DNA of 64,000 nucleotides from Trichoplax sp. H2 (GCA_003344405.1 NOWV01000008.1:1054001-1118000), one strand, 5' to 3'; counted from the first letter of the stretch, positions 38,234-52,019 are shown. A program made the numbers and translations. The notes: generated from the letters alone by a model not told the origin.

Positions 38234-41200
38234 TTAATTTCCCTTTGCTGCGTCTCTTGTAATTAGCTTATCAATCAAATCTTGCAGCGGCGCTAATTCT
38301 CGACGATCAACCAAACTGAATTCTTGTACGAAATAGACAAAATGCTTGAATGAAGTATTTAAATGTGCTTCTTCGCCAAGACCCATGATTTGATTAAAAT
38401 GATTGTAATAGATATGAGCATACACTCGGAATAATCGCTTTAAAATAGTTTTGGCAACCATGATGAAATTCTTAGGAAAAGGAACTCCTACAAAATAAAT
38501 GATGTCATCGCTAATTAGATAAGTTAAATTATACAGTACAATATTGATGATTTACTTTATGCGCCATTATGATTTTATAAGTTCATGTTAAAGTTAATCT
38601 GTAACATTTTCAGTATATCAATTGCTATTAATGTTACTTTTGGGTTTTTGGGTTCAAAATGATTCGGTTGATACTATTTCAATTGATGTAAAGGAAGGGA
38701 CTTGATTGGTAATTAAAACGCAAAATACTAAATCGCAAGTACAGAATCCTTATTCATATAACACTAACCAATTTTGGAAGGAAATATAACTTCATCATCC
38801 ATTTGCTCTTGTACCCAGGACATAAGGTAGTCAATATAACGAGGAGCTGAACATTTGATTGGTTTTTTTATCTGTTGTCCGTCTGCCCAGTGATATTCAT
38901 ATCTATTCAAATTGTAAAGTTGGTATTTAATTGAACAGCTAGCTAGTTTCTAGTGTCTCCAATTCGATTAGTCTTAGTTTCAGTAAAATTGATCATAAAG
39001 TGGCTCTTCAAACTGTAAGCTTCACTTAACGCTTGCTGCTGAATACTCACTTTGGCCCAGCTGACATTACTGGACAGGTAATTTCGGTGCAGAATTCGGT
39101 AATTGTTCCGTAAAGCATGTTGATTTGATTAAAAAAGTCAACAGCTGCAATATGAAGAAGAATGAGAAGGGGATGAGGAACCTTCTTAGCGTAAGCGAAG
39201 GCTACTATGCAGTACTACACGTATTCACTAATGCTATAACACATCGTATAAGGGAATTATTTTAAATCATTACAAATACGTCGTATATTCTTTGAAATGG
39301 TACTACAGTATAAGCAATTAGTGCGTCCATAGCTAGTGGCGATATATGTTTCAACATGCTTCGAAAAATTACCGAATGACAATAAATACTTAGATACGGC
39401 ATTAAATGTCAATTATTGATATCTAGTAAGAACGTCATCATGGAAAGCAGTAAAATTGCGGCAAAAATTCGATTTGATTACAAAGGCTAGATAGAAAGAT
39501 TCTGCAAATAGTTAATGGTCAGGTATTTAATTTAAAATACTCACTATTTACAGCTACCCACTCGTTCAAATCTTCACCTTCCGGTAAAACCACGGCCAAT
39601 CGAAGATTTCCACTGCCAAGGGTAGCAGCAGCATGCTTCATTAGGTCATGCTGATGAGTTCCTTCTGGAATATTTTTCTTGGGTTTGAATGTCTTGGTGG
39701 CTCTGCTATTGCTATTGAAGAAATCGAAGTACTTGTTATATGATGATTTACAAGGATTGACCTAAAATACATGTGTATTGTGATTTATTCACGTATACTG
39801 TACTAGTCTGATCAGTAAATCCACATCAATTAAACTAAGACATTGAAAGTATGCAAGTGTCATGTTTTTATGTTCAAGCTGGTGGCGCAGTCAGGTGCAT
39901 AATAATATTGAAATATAGTGTAAGGAGTAAAGTCTACGTCTGTTCATCTTATGGTCATTTAAACATAGCTTCGATGACCAATTAGCGAGTGTTCCTTGGT
40001 ATATCAACTCGTGCTTTATGTAGAACCGAGCCAACCACAGTTTATACAGTAATTAGAATTAGTCAAAGGTTTTGGTGTTGGAATCTAGTCGTACATTCCA
40101 TCTAGTTATCAGGTAAGATACGCGTATACTGTACTCAGCACAGCTACAGCCATAGACTACTTCTTCTTTTAGTCGTCCGTGGTACAGCGGAATGATATCG
40201 GTAAATTGCTAAAACTGGCTGGGTTGTAAAGCCGTGTACGAGTTGTAAAATAACGATCTCATTTTAACTGTAAACTGAAATAATAATAAGACCAAGTATG
40301 AGTATCAAGTGCCATCTCTCAAAGTCATTCGTTGTTTCGTTTTACTCAATACAGTACCACTGCATAATCTTCCTGCTTTTACTGTCAAGACGGGCTTTGA
40401 TAATAGAATATATATATATAGACTTATAGACTTTTAGAAAAAATGGCATCAGAGTACTGAGGACAGAGTAACATTTACAGCTCATGCATTTTTCAGAAAT
40501 ACGTGCACATCAACAACTATAGTCAGAATGATCGAAGACTAAGAAATTAATAGGGAATAATTCAGTTAATGGCGTCTTTGCAGTACAGTACAACTATACC
40601 CATGGCAATGGATGATTTTTATCCCATGCCCTTTTATAACCGATGATTAGTCTGGTATGTTACGGTAATCGCTATCCCTGCTGTACTGTATGATTACGTT
40701 CGCGACAGAGTGATGAAAATACAGTCAAACATTTGTAATTTGAATGCAAATAAAGTGGATTTGTAGCTATCAGCACTATACTACAGTACATGTTTTTTTG
40801 GTTGGTTAATAAATTATTCATTGCTGAGTAGACTGATCATCAATTTGGGACCTTCTCGAATTGCTACTTTGTAATTCATTTTTGATTGAATGATCTACTA
40901 TACAGTACAGTATATGCAGTGGTACAGAGCAAGACCGAGGTTCGCCATTTGGCATACTGCAGGGATCGCTACTGTAGGAGGGGACGGGTAGTCAAAATAA
41001 AGTTCAATTCAATAAAGCTATACATTGTACAATTGTTACACAATGTAGTAAAAGTCCAGTTAAGGTACAGTACATTATTTTCTTCCCTGTTGCAATTTTG
41101 TCCGATTTGGCTCTGGCTACTAGTACTAGATAATTTTGAAGCAAGTTATTGACAAGGACAGGTGTAAATGTTATTTCTATATCCACATACAGTACTGTAC

Positions 41201-41646
41201 CATAACAAGGCTAAAGATAGATTGTAGTATCTTTCTATAGATGAATGCCATCAACCAAGACGAAAACAACTTTTAATGTTAAGACTGAACAATCAAGCGT
41301 TAGTCGCTAGACCAATGTTTTGATGCTTTCATGCTTTCTTGCAACGAAAGGCATCTATGTAGAGATGAAAACATCACAAGTGCGATACCGTTTCTAACTA
41401 TGTCATTGTAAGTGTATGGTAATCTATCAAAGATATTGAAAATTGAAAAAAATTGATGCAAGTTTATCCAAATTGTTTCAACAGCAGGAGTTGTAACCGG
41501 TACATGGTTGTTTAATTAAGTTTACGTCTGTGAACATTAGCTAGAGTTGAATGATATTGAGCCCATAACAAAATCCAAGTTCAACGCATGCACTATGTTA
41601 AGTATGATTATAAATTACCGTCTTTTACTTACAATAAAAACGACAT
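38234..41646 (-). CDS. MOB1: MOB1 kinase activator (Hippo pathway)
   Basis: Adaptor that binds and activates LATS/NDR kinases downstream of MST/Hippo. Five minus-strand exons: 41646-41633 (14 bases), 39711-39545, 39144-39051, 38902-38769, 38487-38234; 220 residues (human MOB1A 216). Exon 1 encodes MSFL plus two bases and joins exactly to give [20 protein letters not shown]. Zinc ligands fall at the same numbers as in human: C79, C84, H161, H166. The MST phosphorylation threonines T12 and T35 are also kept. The C-terminal HLNTSFKHF and DRRELAPLQ blocks are nearly identical to vertebrate MOB1. Intron 1 is 1.9 kb, far longer than the other introns here. Head to head with the hnRNP H gene. Confidence 0.96.
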
Positions 41647-42054
41647 TATTGGCTTTTAATTGCAATGAAAAAAGTTCTTTAGCGGATAATGATTGAGATG
41701 TTGGTGTTAGTCCGCTCAGTGCAAAATGATGTTGGAAAGCGTCGTTGAAGTTGGCGACGCCAAAGTGTCAAGCGTGTCAACTCTACTATACTGGGTGTCT
41801 ACTCCACACTGGTATGCAGTACACAGGGGAATAATGGAGGTTGCACTTTCAACATAGAAACACACGTCAAGAGTCCTTTACACTAACAAATGGACTGCAT
41901 TAACTCACTACCAATGACTAATCGATTGCAATGAATCAATCACAAGTAATGGAAGCAACGAAGGCAATAAAGTACTAGATTGCTAGAAAGAATGATGGCA
42001 GAGCTTGGGCAGGATCAATGGGTGTTTTTTTTTCACAGCGTAAAATGTCCACTG

Positions 42055-42560
42055 CAGTCCAGGACCGTACAGTGTACAGTGTCCACTGTACAGTACGGTA
42101 CTGTACAGTAGTACCGTAAGGAAAAAGATTGGAGTCTGGTCAGAAGTACAGTGTACAGTGTACAGTACTGTACGCGAGTGGTTCCTCTCGTCGAGTGGCA
42201 GTATCCGTTGTTGTGGTCGCTCAATAAATGCCTGATCTTGATACTGGAGACACCACATCACTTACTCCAATATTATTATTATTACCTTATTATTATTAAG
42301 AGTACAGTAAGTCAGAAATCATCATGGTACACACCATAGACACACCTAGTGTTTTGGAGCGAAAGCGATCTTTGAAATTTTTAGACACTACGCTAGTACA
42401 TGTACTGTACGACAACCTACTGTAATGTACTGTACAGTAATGTAGTACTGTACTAGTACTGTAGAGTACAGTACAATACTGTACTGTATGTACTGTACTC
42501 TACGTAAGCTAAAGACACTCTTTTTTACTGGACAGTGTACTGTACACTACAGTACAGTAC
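42055..42560. repeat. GTACA/GTACT palindrome clusters
   Basis: Two patches (42055-42180 and 42395-42560) of CAGTGTACAGTG, GTACTGTACAG and related words on both strands, separated by ordinary sequence with a (TAT)n microsatellite. Confidence 0.85.
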
Positions 42561-42659
42561 TGTAAACGGTGATTAGGATGACATTGTAAGCATAACATGA
42601 CATGACAGATTGCATCCATTTTTTCCATATTCAAACATTTGAACAATTTTGGCCTTTAT

Positions 42660-43150
42660 CTCATGGTACAGTCTATACTACACAGTGAACTTGCCAATAT
42701 AAATGACGCATTGGACTGTACTTTAATATACTGTACAACACAGGACTATTGGAATTGAAATTCTTACTTTCTTTTTTTACAGTACTGCAAATGCACTAAG
42801 AAAAATTCTCTTGATGTCAGAGTGGATTCAAATCCGGTTGTACTGTACTGTACTGTACACTAATGTACTGTACTGTACTGTACTGTACAAGTACGGCACA
42901 GTGTTCTACTGTACAGTACAGTGCAGTACAGTACTGTACAGTACTGTACTATACTGTACTGTACTATACTGTACTGTACTGTACTGTACTGTACTGTACA
43001 CTGTACCAACATTGACAGTACAGTACAATGTACGGTACGGACGGTACCCTAATTAATGATACTTGTACAGTACAGTAGGACAGTACAAGACACCACAAGC
43101 AGCGTGTTCCATACACTACACTACAGTACCAGTCGACGTACCGTACGGTA
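42660..43150. repeat. Longest GTACA/GTACT palindrome cluster
   Basis: The most regular example in the window: at 42961-43001 the (TACTG)n pentamer runs almost uninterrupted, flanked by inverted (TACAG)n. It ends about 120 bases before the hnRNP H start codon. Frames open across it are artefacts. Confidence 0.88.
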
Positions 43151-43272
43151 GATCGCTTATCCATTGTAACGGCAAAGCTATTGTTGCGAAAATTTTCATT
43201 TGGACTGAAAGAAGAAAAACGACACTGACGTTGGTTACAGTTACCAGTACAACTTACTTAGAGCCATGCGAA

Positions 43273-46200
43273 ATGTCTGATAAAGTTCAGCAATCTTATG
43301 AGGTAAGAAAATACAAGCTATAGGTTAATTAATGATCCTCCTGCTAGTCAACCGATTGACTAATTCAAGGTTTCAACTTGCTATCACTTTTGTCAATGAC
43401 TGTTGTTGCGTTAATGACGATTGAGACGGTGTAACGCTTCCAAATTGATTTCTTTGATTGTCAGTCTACAGTACTTTATATGGAGGCTTTTCCACAGAGG
43501 AAAAAAATAGCGCCAGCAAATTCTATTTTGTTGAGTGTTCAACTTCCTACTTTATCCTAAACAACTTTGTTTCAAGATTGCTCCTTTCCACCTCAATTTC
43601 TTTACTGGAACGAGCTGTTTCACAAATTCCCTGTAACCTTAATAGTCTGCAGTGTCCAAATTCTCTTAGTCATGTACTGTAGAAGGCAGAGCGAATAGCC
43701 GCTTTCAACCACTTTGAAACAGTCAAATACAGCAGTTACAACGCTGACTTCCTTACCTAGCGGTGAAATCCTTCACCACCAGAATATCCAGTACTGTAAT
43801 AGAAGCCTCAAGTAGGACACAGCCTCATTCATCAGCTTTCAAATCAATGTAAAGTGCAAAATTAAGACAGTCATGAAAGAGGATCAATTCACCTACAATA
43901 GACCCTACTGCTTTCGCTAGTATTATATACTGTACATGGAAAGAATAAATGCTCTCTTTCAATACTATATACTACCATTACAGTGCAAGACGATCCGTGC
44001 TAGCAATCATTAATAACAAATGTTGATATTTCCTTTCGCTGCTAGTCTGTGAAACACTCTGATCCAGATAGTATGGCAAATACTGAAGAATTTGTGGTAC
44101 GGATACGTGGCCTACCTTGGTCAGCAACAGTTGAAGATGTTCAAAAATTTTTCACCGGTTGTCGCGTCAAAGAAGGAAGGCAAGGAATTCATTTCACTTA
44201 CGCAAGTGACGGTAGAGCTAGTGGCGAGGCATACATTGAATTTGGCTCATTGGAGGATTTCAATAGGTGAAATGACACATCCATTTGCCCACTTTTGACC
44301 ATGGACAGTAATGTAATATGGGAATAAAATAATCGAATGAAATACGATCGCAGTACAGTAGTATTACAGCTTTGTATGACTTTACCTATATCCATTCATT
44401 CAGTCTTGTATTTTTACAACTATGGAAGTAATTGTTTGAGAAAATTGAGAAAGTTCTAACGTGATTGCACCGTATGCGCAAGTTATTCTTGCATATGTAG
44501 CCGTAAAAGAAATGTCTTCGGAGTCGTCATGTTCTATCAGTGCTGATTGATTCTTTATACATGCAATAACTGCCAAATATTGTATTACTGTTGTTTCTAC
44601 TGCTCACTTTCAATCACTCTGATACTATGAAATATGAAACTAATTAGGGCATTGGAGCGTAACCGATGTCATATGGGTAAACGGTATGTCGAAGTATTTA
44701 AATCGAAGCGAAGTGAAATGGATTACGTCGTCAAACGAACCAAACAACGTTCAGGTAGAGATTCTGAGAACGTTGTCCGACTACGTGGTTTGCCTTACGA
44801 GTGCTCCAAGGAAGAAATTGCTCAATTTTTCACTGGTAGGTACCACGGTAACTATTGCTATCATCGTCCAGCAATACTTACAACTGCGGCGTATAATGAA
44901 TCTAGTCTTGCACCCTAATTTAGTAATTGTTAGTTCTCATCATTACAATTTTACTGTAAAATAGAAAGTCCTACTTACGTACTTTCTGATACGATTAAGA
45001 ATAATAATGATGTGTTAATGTACAATACGTCATCTCCTGTAATTAATAAATATTACAGTTATAATGTATTTTCTTACCGCTAATTCTATATCTGATAGCT
45101 AAATCTATAATCGTTAAGCCATTTATCTGTTTGCTTATGGACTAGACCATCGTGTAGATTCAATACTTTAATACGCTACTGAATTCATGTCAAACTGCGC
45201 TTTGGCTTCCGCTATGTGCTATTATAATGAAATCGTATAGAGTAGATACTTTATTAAAGTCCAATTCTTATCAGTTAAATTGTTTAATTAACTACAGTAA
45301 TAAACATGAATTATGAATTTGCGATTGCATACTGTGCGATATGATGCATACTTCACTGGATTGTTTAGCTTATTATTAGCAAGGTAGTGTATACAGAAGA
45401 GAAAGATTTTTCTTTCATAACTATAAAGGGTAGTATCAATATAAACTTAACTTGGGACATTGTTGACACAAATGTGTATCATATTACTAAGCTGATGCTC
45501 CGACTAATGAGACATTGTTTGGATTTAAATTCTTGTTAAGATATTTTAATCGAAATGCACATTATAGTAGTTGCAATACGATACTATATATATATATATA
45601 TAGTATATGTAGCATAAAGTAGTTCATTTAATTTATATTAACAGCAATTGTAATTTTGTAGGTTACGAAATTATCCCCAATGGTATTACTTTTGGCGTTG
45701 ATAGAGATGGGCGTAGTACTGGAGAAGCTTATGTAGAATTTGCCAATACTGATGTTTCTGAACGAGCATTGTCTAAAGATAAAGAAACAATTGGCCATAG
45801 GTAATATGAACGGTGGCATGTTATTATTATGTACTTTGAGTTATAATAGCTAGTTGTACCTATGACTGTGTAAGTGCTCTACTAGGATAGTGAAGAGTGG
45901 ACGAATAAAGTAGATAGCATCATATTGTCTAGTGATTCAAATTTATAATCTTTCCAATTTTTACAGATATATTGAAATTTTTCGAGCGAAAAAATCAGAC
46001 ATACATAATATGAGTGCACCAAAGATTAGACCTCTAATCGGTAGTGCTGCTAGTTCACGCCCAAGGCCATACGATAGAAAACGTGGGGATCGGTTTACTC
46101 GCGGCCATCCTGAGGATAGATACAATCAAGGACGTGGCTACAACAGAGGTTACCTTGATAATCGACCGAGCGATCATCCTGGTTATGGTAGACCGCATTC

Positions 46201-48059
46201 AGAGTACAATTATGACAGGGATAGAGAAGAATTTAGAGATGCAGGCTACAACCCTTACAGTGAAGAGCCGTATGCTAGATCCAGTAATTGGAATATAGTT
46301 GAGCCAGATAGACCTCCAGACATTGAACCAAATGTTCACTCAATTCGAATGAGAGGGCTACCCTTTAAGGTGACAGAAAACGAAATTGTAGACTTTTTTG
46401 ACCAAATCCCTCTGCAAAATATTCATATCGAGTATGGTGATGGGGGTAAAGCAACGGGAGAGGCTGTTGTCGAATTTTATAATTACGAAGATGCTTTGGA
46501 AGCAATGAATAAAGATCGACGCAGGATTAGTAAGTTGGCGAATGACTGCGCGGACACGCAGTGTAAAAGGAAATTTTTGAATAGTATTCGATAGATCAAG
46601 CTGATGTATTTGTGTTTATGTACTATATTTCTTATAGAACATCGATACATTGAATTATTTTTAAATACAACTCCGGAATCTGAAGGGAATATGCATCCTA
46701 GGGAAAATCAAAGGGATTATCCTGCTTATGATTACCCACAGGAAAGGGAATTTGATGAAGACATTCATGGGGATAGTAATTATAGTAAAGGTGCGAAATG
46801 GGTAGATACTGCACGGGAAGATTCACAGTCTAGATCGTATACAAGGGGGAGAGAATATACGGGAGCGGATTATGGGAAGGATTATGAAACATACGACATG
46901 TGGTATGGAGACGGAGGAAGTAGTAAATCAAATCGAATGCAAGAAGAACGATACGGAGACGCAGTCAGAATAGGTAAAAAAGAGCAATTTCCATACAACG
47001 AGGATCCGATTCCGGGCAGCAAGGGCAGTAATTATGAAGAGCCTAGTAGATCAATCTACCATGCTTACGGCGAAGAAAGATTAAATACGAGGGTCAACAA
47101 TAGTGCAATTCCGAAATCTGTTAGTAGACCAACACAAGAAGCTTATGAATCAGGGTATTCTAGTACTCGACAAACGCCCACAGTTAATCCTCAGCAGCAG
47201 AATATTAGCTTAAGTATGCATAATACATCGGGCACGGGAGGTAGGTAGCGTATTATAATCTAAGTAAAACCTCGGTTATTCGCATGTTAAATTTTGTAAA
47301 CCTTTTTATATTACGACTGTAAGTTCATGTTAGCAGTAGTCTTTGCTAATTAACTTTTAAGGGAAATGCGTATATGTACATCTGTAGAGTTAACTGTTGC
47401 CTAAGTTGCTAAATATCCTACAACAAGGCTATTACTATATTTAACGAACGTGTTATAGTGTTTTAGCGGGATTAGTTTCATAAATATTGCCATGATATTT
47501 TAATCCATAGGGAATCGGATGCCCGCTGGTGGGTATCAATACAGCGATGATAGAAATCCTAGAACGACCGAAATGACAGGTTCTTATGATTAATTACTCT
47601 ATTTATTGAAGTAGATTACGGGTAGCTTAAGTATTTGTTTATATTGACGAGATTGTAGCAGCAAAAAGTGTATACGTATTGGTAAACAAATAGTAGATCG
47701 CTATTGATGATCGAAGCCATACATCCAAAGTCTGGTAATATTAAGCCATATAACGATAAATATTTCTTTCATATTTATATTGCATAGTTTCAACAGTTGG
47801 CTACAGTCAAGATCAGATGAGGTCTGCTTCTAGTAGTACGGTAGTAACCCGTACCGCACCTAATGTTACTAGTCAAAGTAATAAACAGCTGCAAAGAAGT
47901 ACGAATCCATCATCAAGGTATCCTAACGCCAGCGCTGGATATGGTAGTTACCTGGACAGTCCTGACGCTGTAAATATGTCAGCAGGGAACCGTTATTCTA
48001 GTAACATGGGGCAGCCGAGAGCCAACACTTCTTACAGCAGTAACTACGGTCGTTATTGA
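43273..48059 (+). CDS. HNRNPH1: hnRNP H/F-type RNA-binding protein with three qRRMs
   Basis: Binds G-tract RNA and regulates splicing and polyadenylation in the nucleus. Eight exons: 43273-43302, 44046-44266, 44648-44835, 45662-45800, 45967-46529, 46638-47240, 47511-47579, 47797-48059; about 691 residues, longer than vertebrate hnRNP H (449). qRRM1 begins [10 protein letters not shown] and ends with [12 protein letters not shown]. qRRM2 has [36 protein letters not shown] and [12 protein letters not shown]. After an Arg/Gly/Tyr-rich linker comes qRRM3 with [26 protein letters not shown] and [12 protein letters not shown] long Gly/Tyr/Ser-rich tail follows. The donor after exon 7 (ACAG|GTTCTT) is weak; reading on gives GSYD and a stop, so a shorter C-terminus is possible. 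A short upstream ATG (43266) precedes the start in another frame. Confidence 0.93.
45584..45606. repeat. (TA)n microsatellite in intron 3 of the hnRNP H gene
   Basis: An alternating TA run flanked by TAC..GTA, about 55 bases before the exon 4 acceptor. Confidence 0.8.
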
Positions 48060-51000
48060 TTCTTACACTTGATATTGCAATAGTCCCATGATCTTACAAC
48101 ATCACAGCATTCGTATCTTGGGTACAGAAAAGAATAATTTCAATACCATTGATATCTTTTAAAAAGAGTTATGATTGCATTTGTATGAGAAGGGCTTACC
48201 TGTATAAATAATTTCGTTCCTCCTACTGGATATGACCACTCTAGTTGAAATAGTAAAGTTAACCCTGGCCCGGATGGATTTTATGACTAGTTACGTAGAT
48301 AATTTGTAGTGAACATCGTAATCATGTCTGCAATTATAATTATTTTAACTGCAAGTTCTTCTAATTGTGGCTTCGAATGGAAGTTGAACTCTATTATTAT
48401 CATCATCATGATAAGTGAAATTAAATTGGCTACCTGTCGTTGACTATAAAGTTAAAATGAATCATCTTAGTGGCAATTCAACTTATCGCTGCTACATGAT
48501 GGCATTGGTATTAAGATAGACACTCTTAAAAATTGATACATTATTGAGTTTTAAAATTTTACCAATATAGGTACCATAGTAAGATAGATAAGTCAAGTAG
48601 TACAACGTATCCTGTAAGTTATGATGTATAGGCTATTTATCGTTTTCCTGGTATGTGATATTACCCTACTTCCTAGTAAGTATTGAGTTGCAGAAGAGCA
48701 CAGGATTAACGTGTACATATTAATATTTGTTAATTGTATCTCATCAGTTTGATGGGCTATGGAGTAGTATAGAACTCTAGGAATTTTCGTAATTATTACG
48801 TTTTGTAAGGATTAAACTCCTATCATGCTGAATTCTATATCACCTTCCCCGTATCTTAAATATTTTGTGCCCTATTTCGAAATGGTCGCTGTTGAAATTA
48901 ATCACATTAAAGACATGAAGGTTGAAAAAGTTAAGATATTGGTATTCGGTGTTGCGTTTGAGTTACTTTTTTTAAAGTTAGAGATGGAAAGTAATGGTTA
49001 GCCTAAATGGATAACTTTTATAAAAAGTGTGGGATCTGTGTGTGTACAGTTTTAAGACATTATAGTTACTCTGAAACATACTCGTATTGGTGCATAGTAA
49101 CTAAAATTGAGAATGTTAAGTATGTTTCACTAGTTTTAGTAATAATGCGTATGAGTACCTATTAATGTATGGACTGGTCGGACGAATAATGTGGTAACAC
49201 ATGCATATGAGCGTAAATATTGAAGTGCTTTATGATTATGTGATCTCTAGCGAACTTCATCAATGTTTGCGTATTTGTGGATAGGACGACTACGTTAAAA
49301 TTTTGAGAATGCTTAAATTTGCTTTAAATATTACATCATTAAGTTACAATGGGGTATGCCGGTTATTGCATGACTGACAGAAATGATCAGTAAGACCTGA
49401 AACTACCGATAATGATATCTGTATTTGGATTATGCGTTAGCAATAGATTTTCGACTGTGAAAGTTTAAATACTAGGAGAGCATTGGTCTAGCATTACAAT
49501 ACAATTATAGGCATTCTGGTAAGGGATGTAAGTCTCTCAAAGTTCTACAAGTATATGCAGAGTGAGAGTTGATGATACTGCTTAAGAGGCATGTACGTAA
49601 ATATAGATTGCAGGAATTGCTACTACAGATAGTACAACTATTTAGTGATCTAAATAATTTGTGAAGGTAAACAGATCTATCGGTACAATACCGGTAATTG
49701 TTGACAATTTTATTAAAGGTCAAAAAGACATTTACAGTAAGCCGAATCGACGTAAATTGCAAGATAATATGATCGATTGATAAGAAGGGTATTAGAGTAG
49801 CGTTTGTACGTAATGAAAATATTTGTACAATAGTGATGCTAAAATAGTATCAATCAGGCTGACATTAGCATAAAGTCATTTTAATTTTTGAAACTATAAC
49901 TTCGTAAAGTCAGTTTTTAAAATCTTGACAATGAAAAACAGTATTATCCCAAAAGATTGGTATGATTTTTTTATCAACGATATCATACCATCTTCTTCGT
50001 TACTATATGAAGTATTATAAAAAAATCAGGCTAGTTCTTCAAAGACGCTGCAGCTACGTGAAAAAATAACTTCGCAACGACAGTAAGTAATATACGTTAA
50101 TAAGAAGGAAAGATATCGGTGAAGCAATCAAATTAAGTAAAACAAGACCTTATCATTTGAAAATACAAAACCGATCATAGGTCAAAGTACACAATTACTA
50201 TACATACATGCATAGATAATGATCGATTAGATCTGCACTTCCCTTTTTAAACTACGGTTATAAAATGCAGCTAAATACGGTGCTTGACGAAGCAATTAGG
50301 CTTGCAACATGTGCATACTTCATAATATAATAGATAAGTCATGAATAATAATGATCTAACCGTTCCGTTATGACCAAAAGCCAATCGCTAGGCTAGTTGC
50401 TATCACGTGTTCAGATCGCGAAGAATTGGATAATTGTTATCTTGGTCTGTTGCCATAAAATAATTTTGGCTTATTTTATATATCTATTCTAACGTAAACA
50501 GAATCTCAACAACTCCAACAGCATGTGCCAGTATACATATCGATTGTTGTATTATAACAATTCCCATATTTAGATTGAATATGAAAGCATACTAGTCCAT
50601 ATAATCAACGAAGACAGTTAAAAGATTGTAGTCACCAGATGGGCGTGCGACAACAGGTGCACACGACTAAATGCCAACACAACTCACATTTAGCAACGGA
50701 TAATTTCTCTTTTAATTCGAAGAGAACTTTTTCTATCTCCCGTTATCGTAACGAAATATTATATGGAAATGAAGGGTGATCATTATAGCCAGGTAGTAAC
50801 ATGATGAATTTGAAGGCAGTATTCAATACAGTTAATGATTTACATGGAGTACGAAGCGTTATCGCCAAATAATGATCATCACCATGGATAGCATATCGAT
50901 ACTAATGATAAATAATGATCGAAACATGTTTATCTTCACTAATTGAGCAAAGTATGGAAAGAACTTATAATGACTTAAATCGTATTAACGGACGGTATTG

Positions 51001-52019
51001 ATAAAATTTGGATAATCTTATCTGTGACCGACGTAATTAAAAATATTGTATATAAATTTAATGATAACACAATACATAATTGTATGATTTACGCATGAAT
51101 GCCGACATGTTTAGTGAATTGAAGGATAAAAAAAGTATAGAAAGTAATTGTTAGAGACTTCTTACTGATTTTAGTAGTGGAAACATATCAAGCATACGTA
51201 GTGGTAAAATGATTTCATATAAAGCATTAACATGTAGATTTACTAAATTTTAAAAGCTAATTTGGCTTACATTGAAGAAAAAATGGACGTTATGATAAAT
51301 GTATGAGTAGGCTATATTCAATGTACAGTAATGCTAGTTATAAAGAATAGCTGTAAATATTAAAATAATTCAATCTGTTACCTATAACATATAATTCATT
51401 GTTTTTACCATTATTGTTCGATGGCGACATACCTAACGCATCAATGGATAATAATAGCATAGTTTGCTATTGCTATTCAAGCGGTAATCATGTTGACAAA
51501 TTGTGGCAACAAATGTTTGATCACTGGAAGGCTACAAATAAGCCTGCCGATGATAGCTATTCTACATTTTCTATCTTGCACTTTGCAGAAAAATTACTAA
51601 CAAGCTTAAAAGGAATAGGATTGATCATCATGTCTACAAAGAGAAGAGATAAAATGGTAAAGTAGCTAAAGTATTTCATCCAACCAGTCATGATTACTTA
51701 TGGCATGTAATAAGAGAATCTTAGCTATTTGATTCTATTATTCAATTTCATAGTTAGCCTATCAAGACTTAAGTCAGATGCAAAATTGATAATTTAATGT
51801 TTCCAAATATTTAATCTCGTCATGCATCCTACTTTAAGATTTCACTTAGAAATCTTGTTTATGTAATAGCTGACAATCTATCTATATATTGACAAATTCT
51901 AACATTTCGATGATATTTATAAGTATTTACTGTACCTACATACATTGAAACAGAAATTGATTAATTATCTCACGAGAATCACCTAAATTAGCAATTCCTT
52001 TTCTATATCTACTTATGTG
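48060..52019. other. Intergenic, hnRNP H to HELT-like gene
   Basis: Mostly featureless AT-rich DNA. A 58-codon ATG frame (48825-49001) and an 88-codon frame (51399-51665) look more like protein than the background but match nothing that I recognise. GTAC palindromes are rare here. The segment may hold regulatory DNA for the bHLH gene. Confidence 0.5.
51444..51665 (+). other. Orphan ORF or exon upstream of the bHLH gene
   Basis: From ATG 51444 the frame encodes 73 residues (includes DKLWQQMFDHWKATNKP and FAEKLLTSLKGIGLIIMSTK). A donor-like AAAATG|GTAAAG lies near its end (exon would stop at 51656). Composition is coding-like. Its phase does not join directly to the downstream bHLH exon, so it is probably not that gene's first exon. 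No family is recognised. Confidence 0.3.

Larger units (their letters stand above)
41647..43272. promoter_or_regulatory. Divergent promoter region MOB1 / hnRNP H
   Basis: The 1.6 kb between two head-to-head start codons. The MOB1 side is palindrome-free with a GC-richer patch (41735-41775). The rest is packed with GTACA/GTACT palindromes. A (TAT)n run lies at 42271-42298. No extra gene is supported. Confidence 0.6.
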
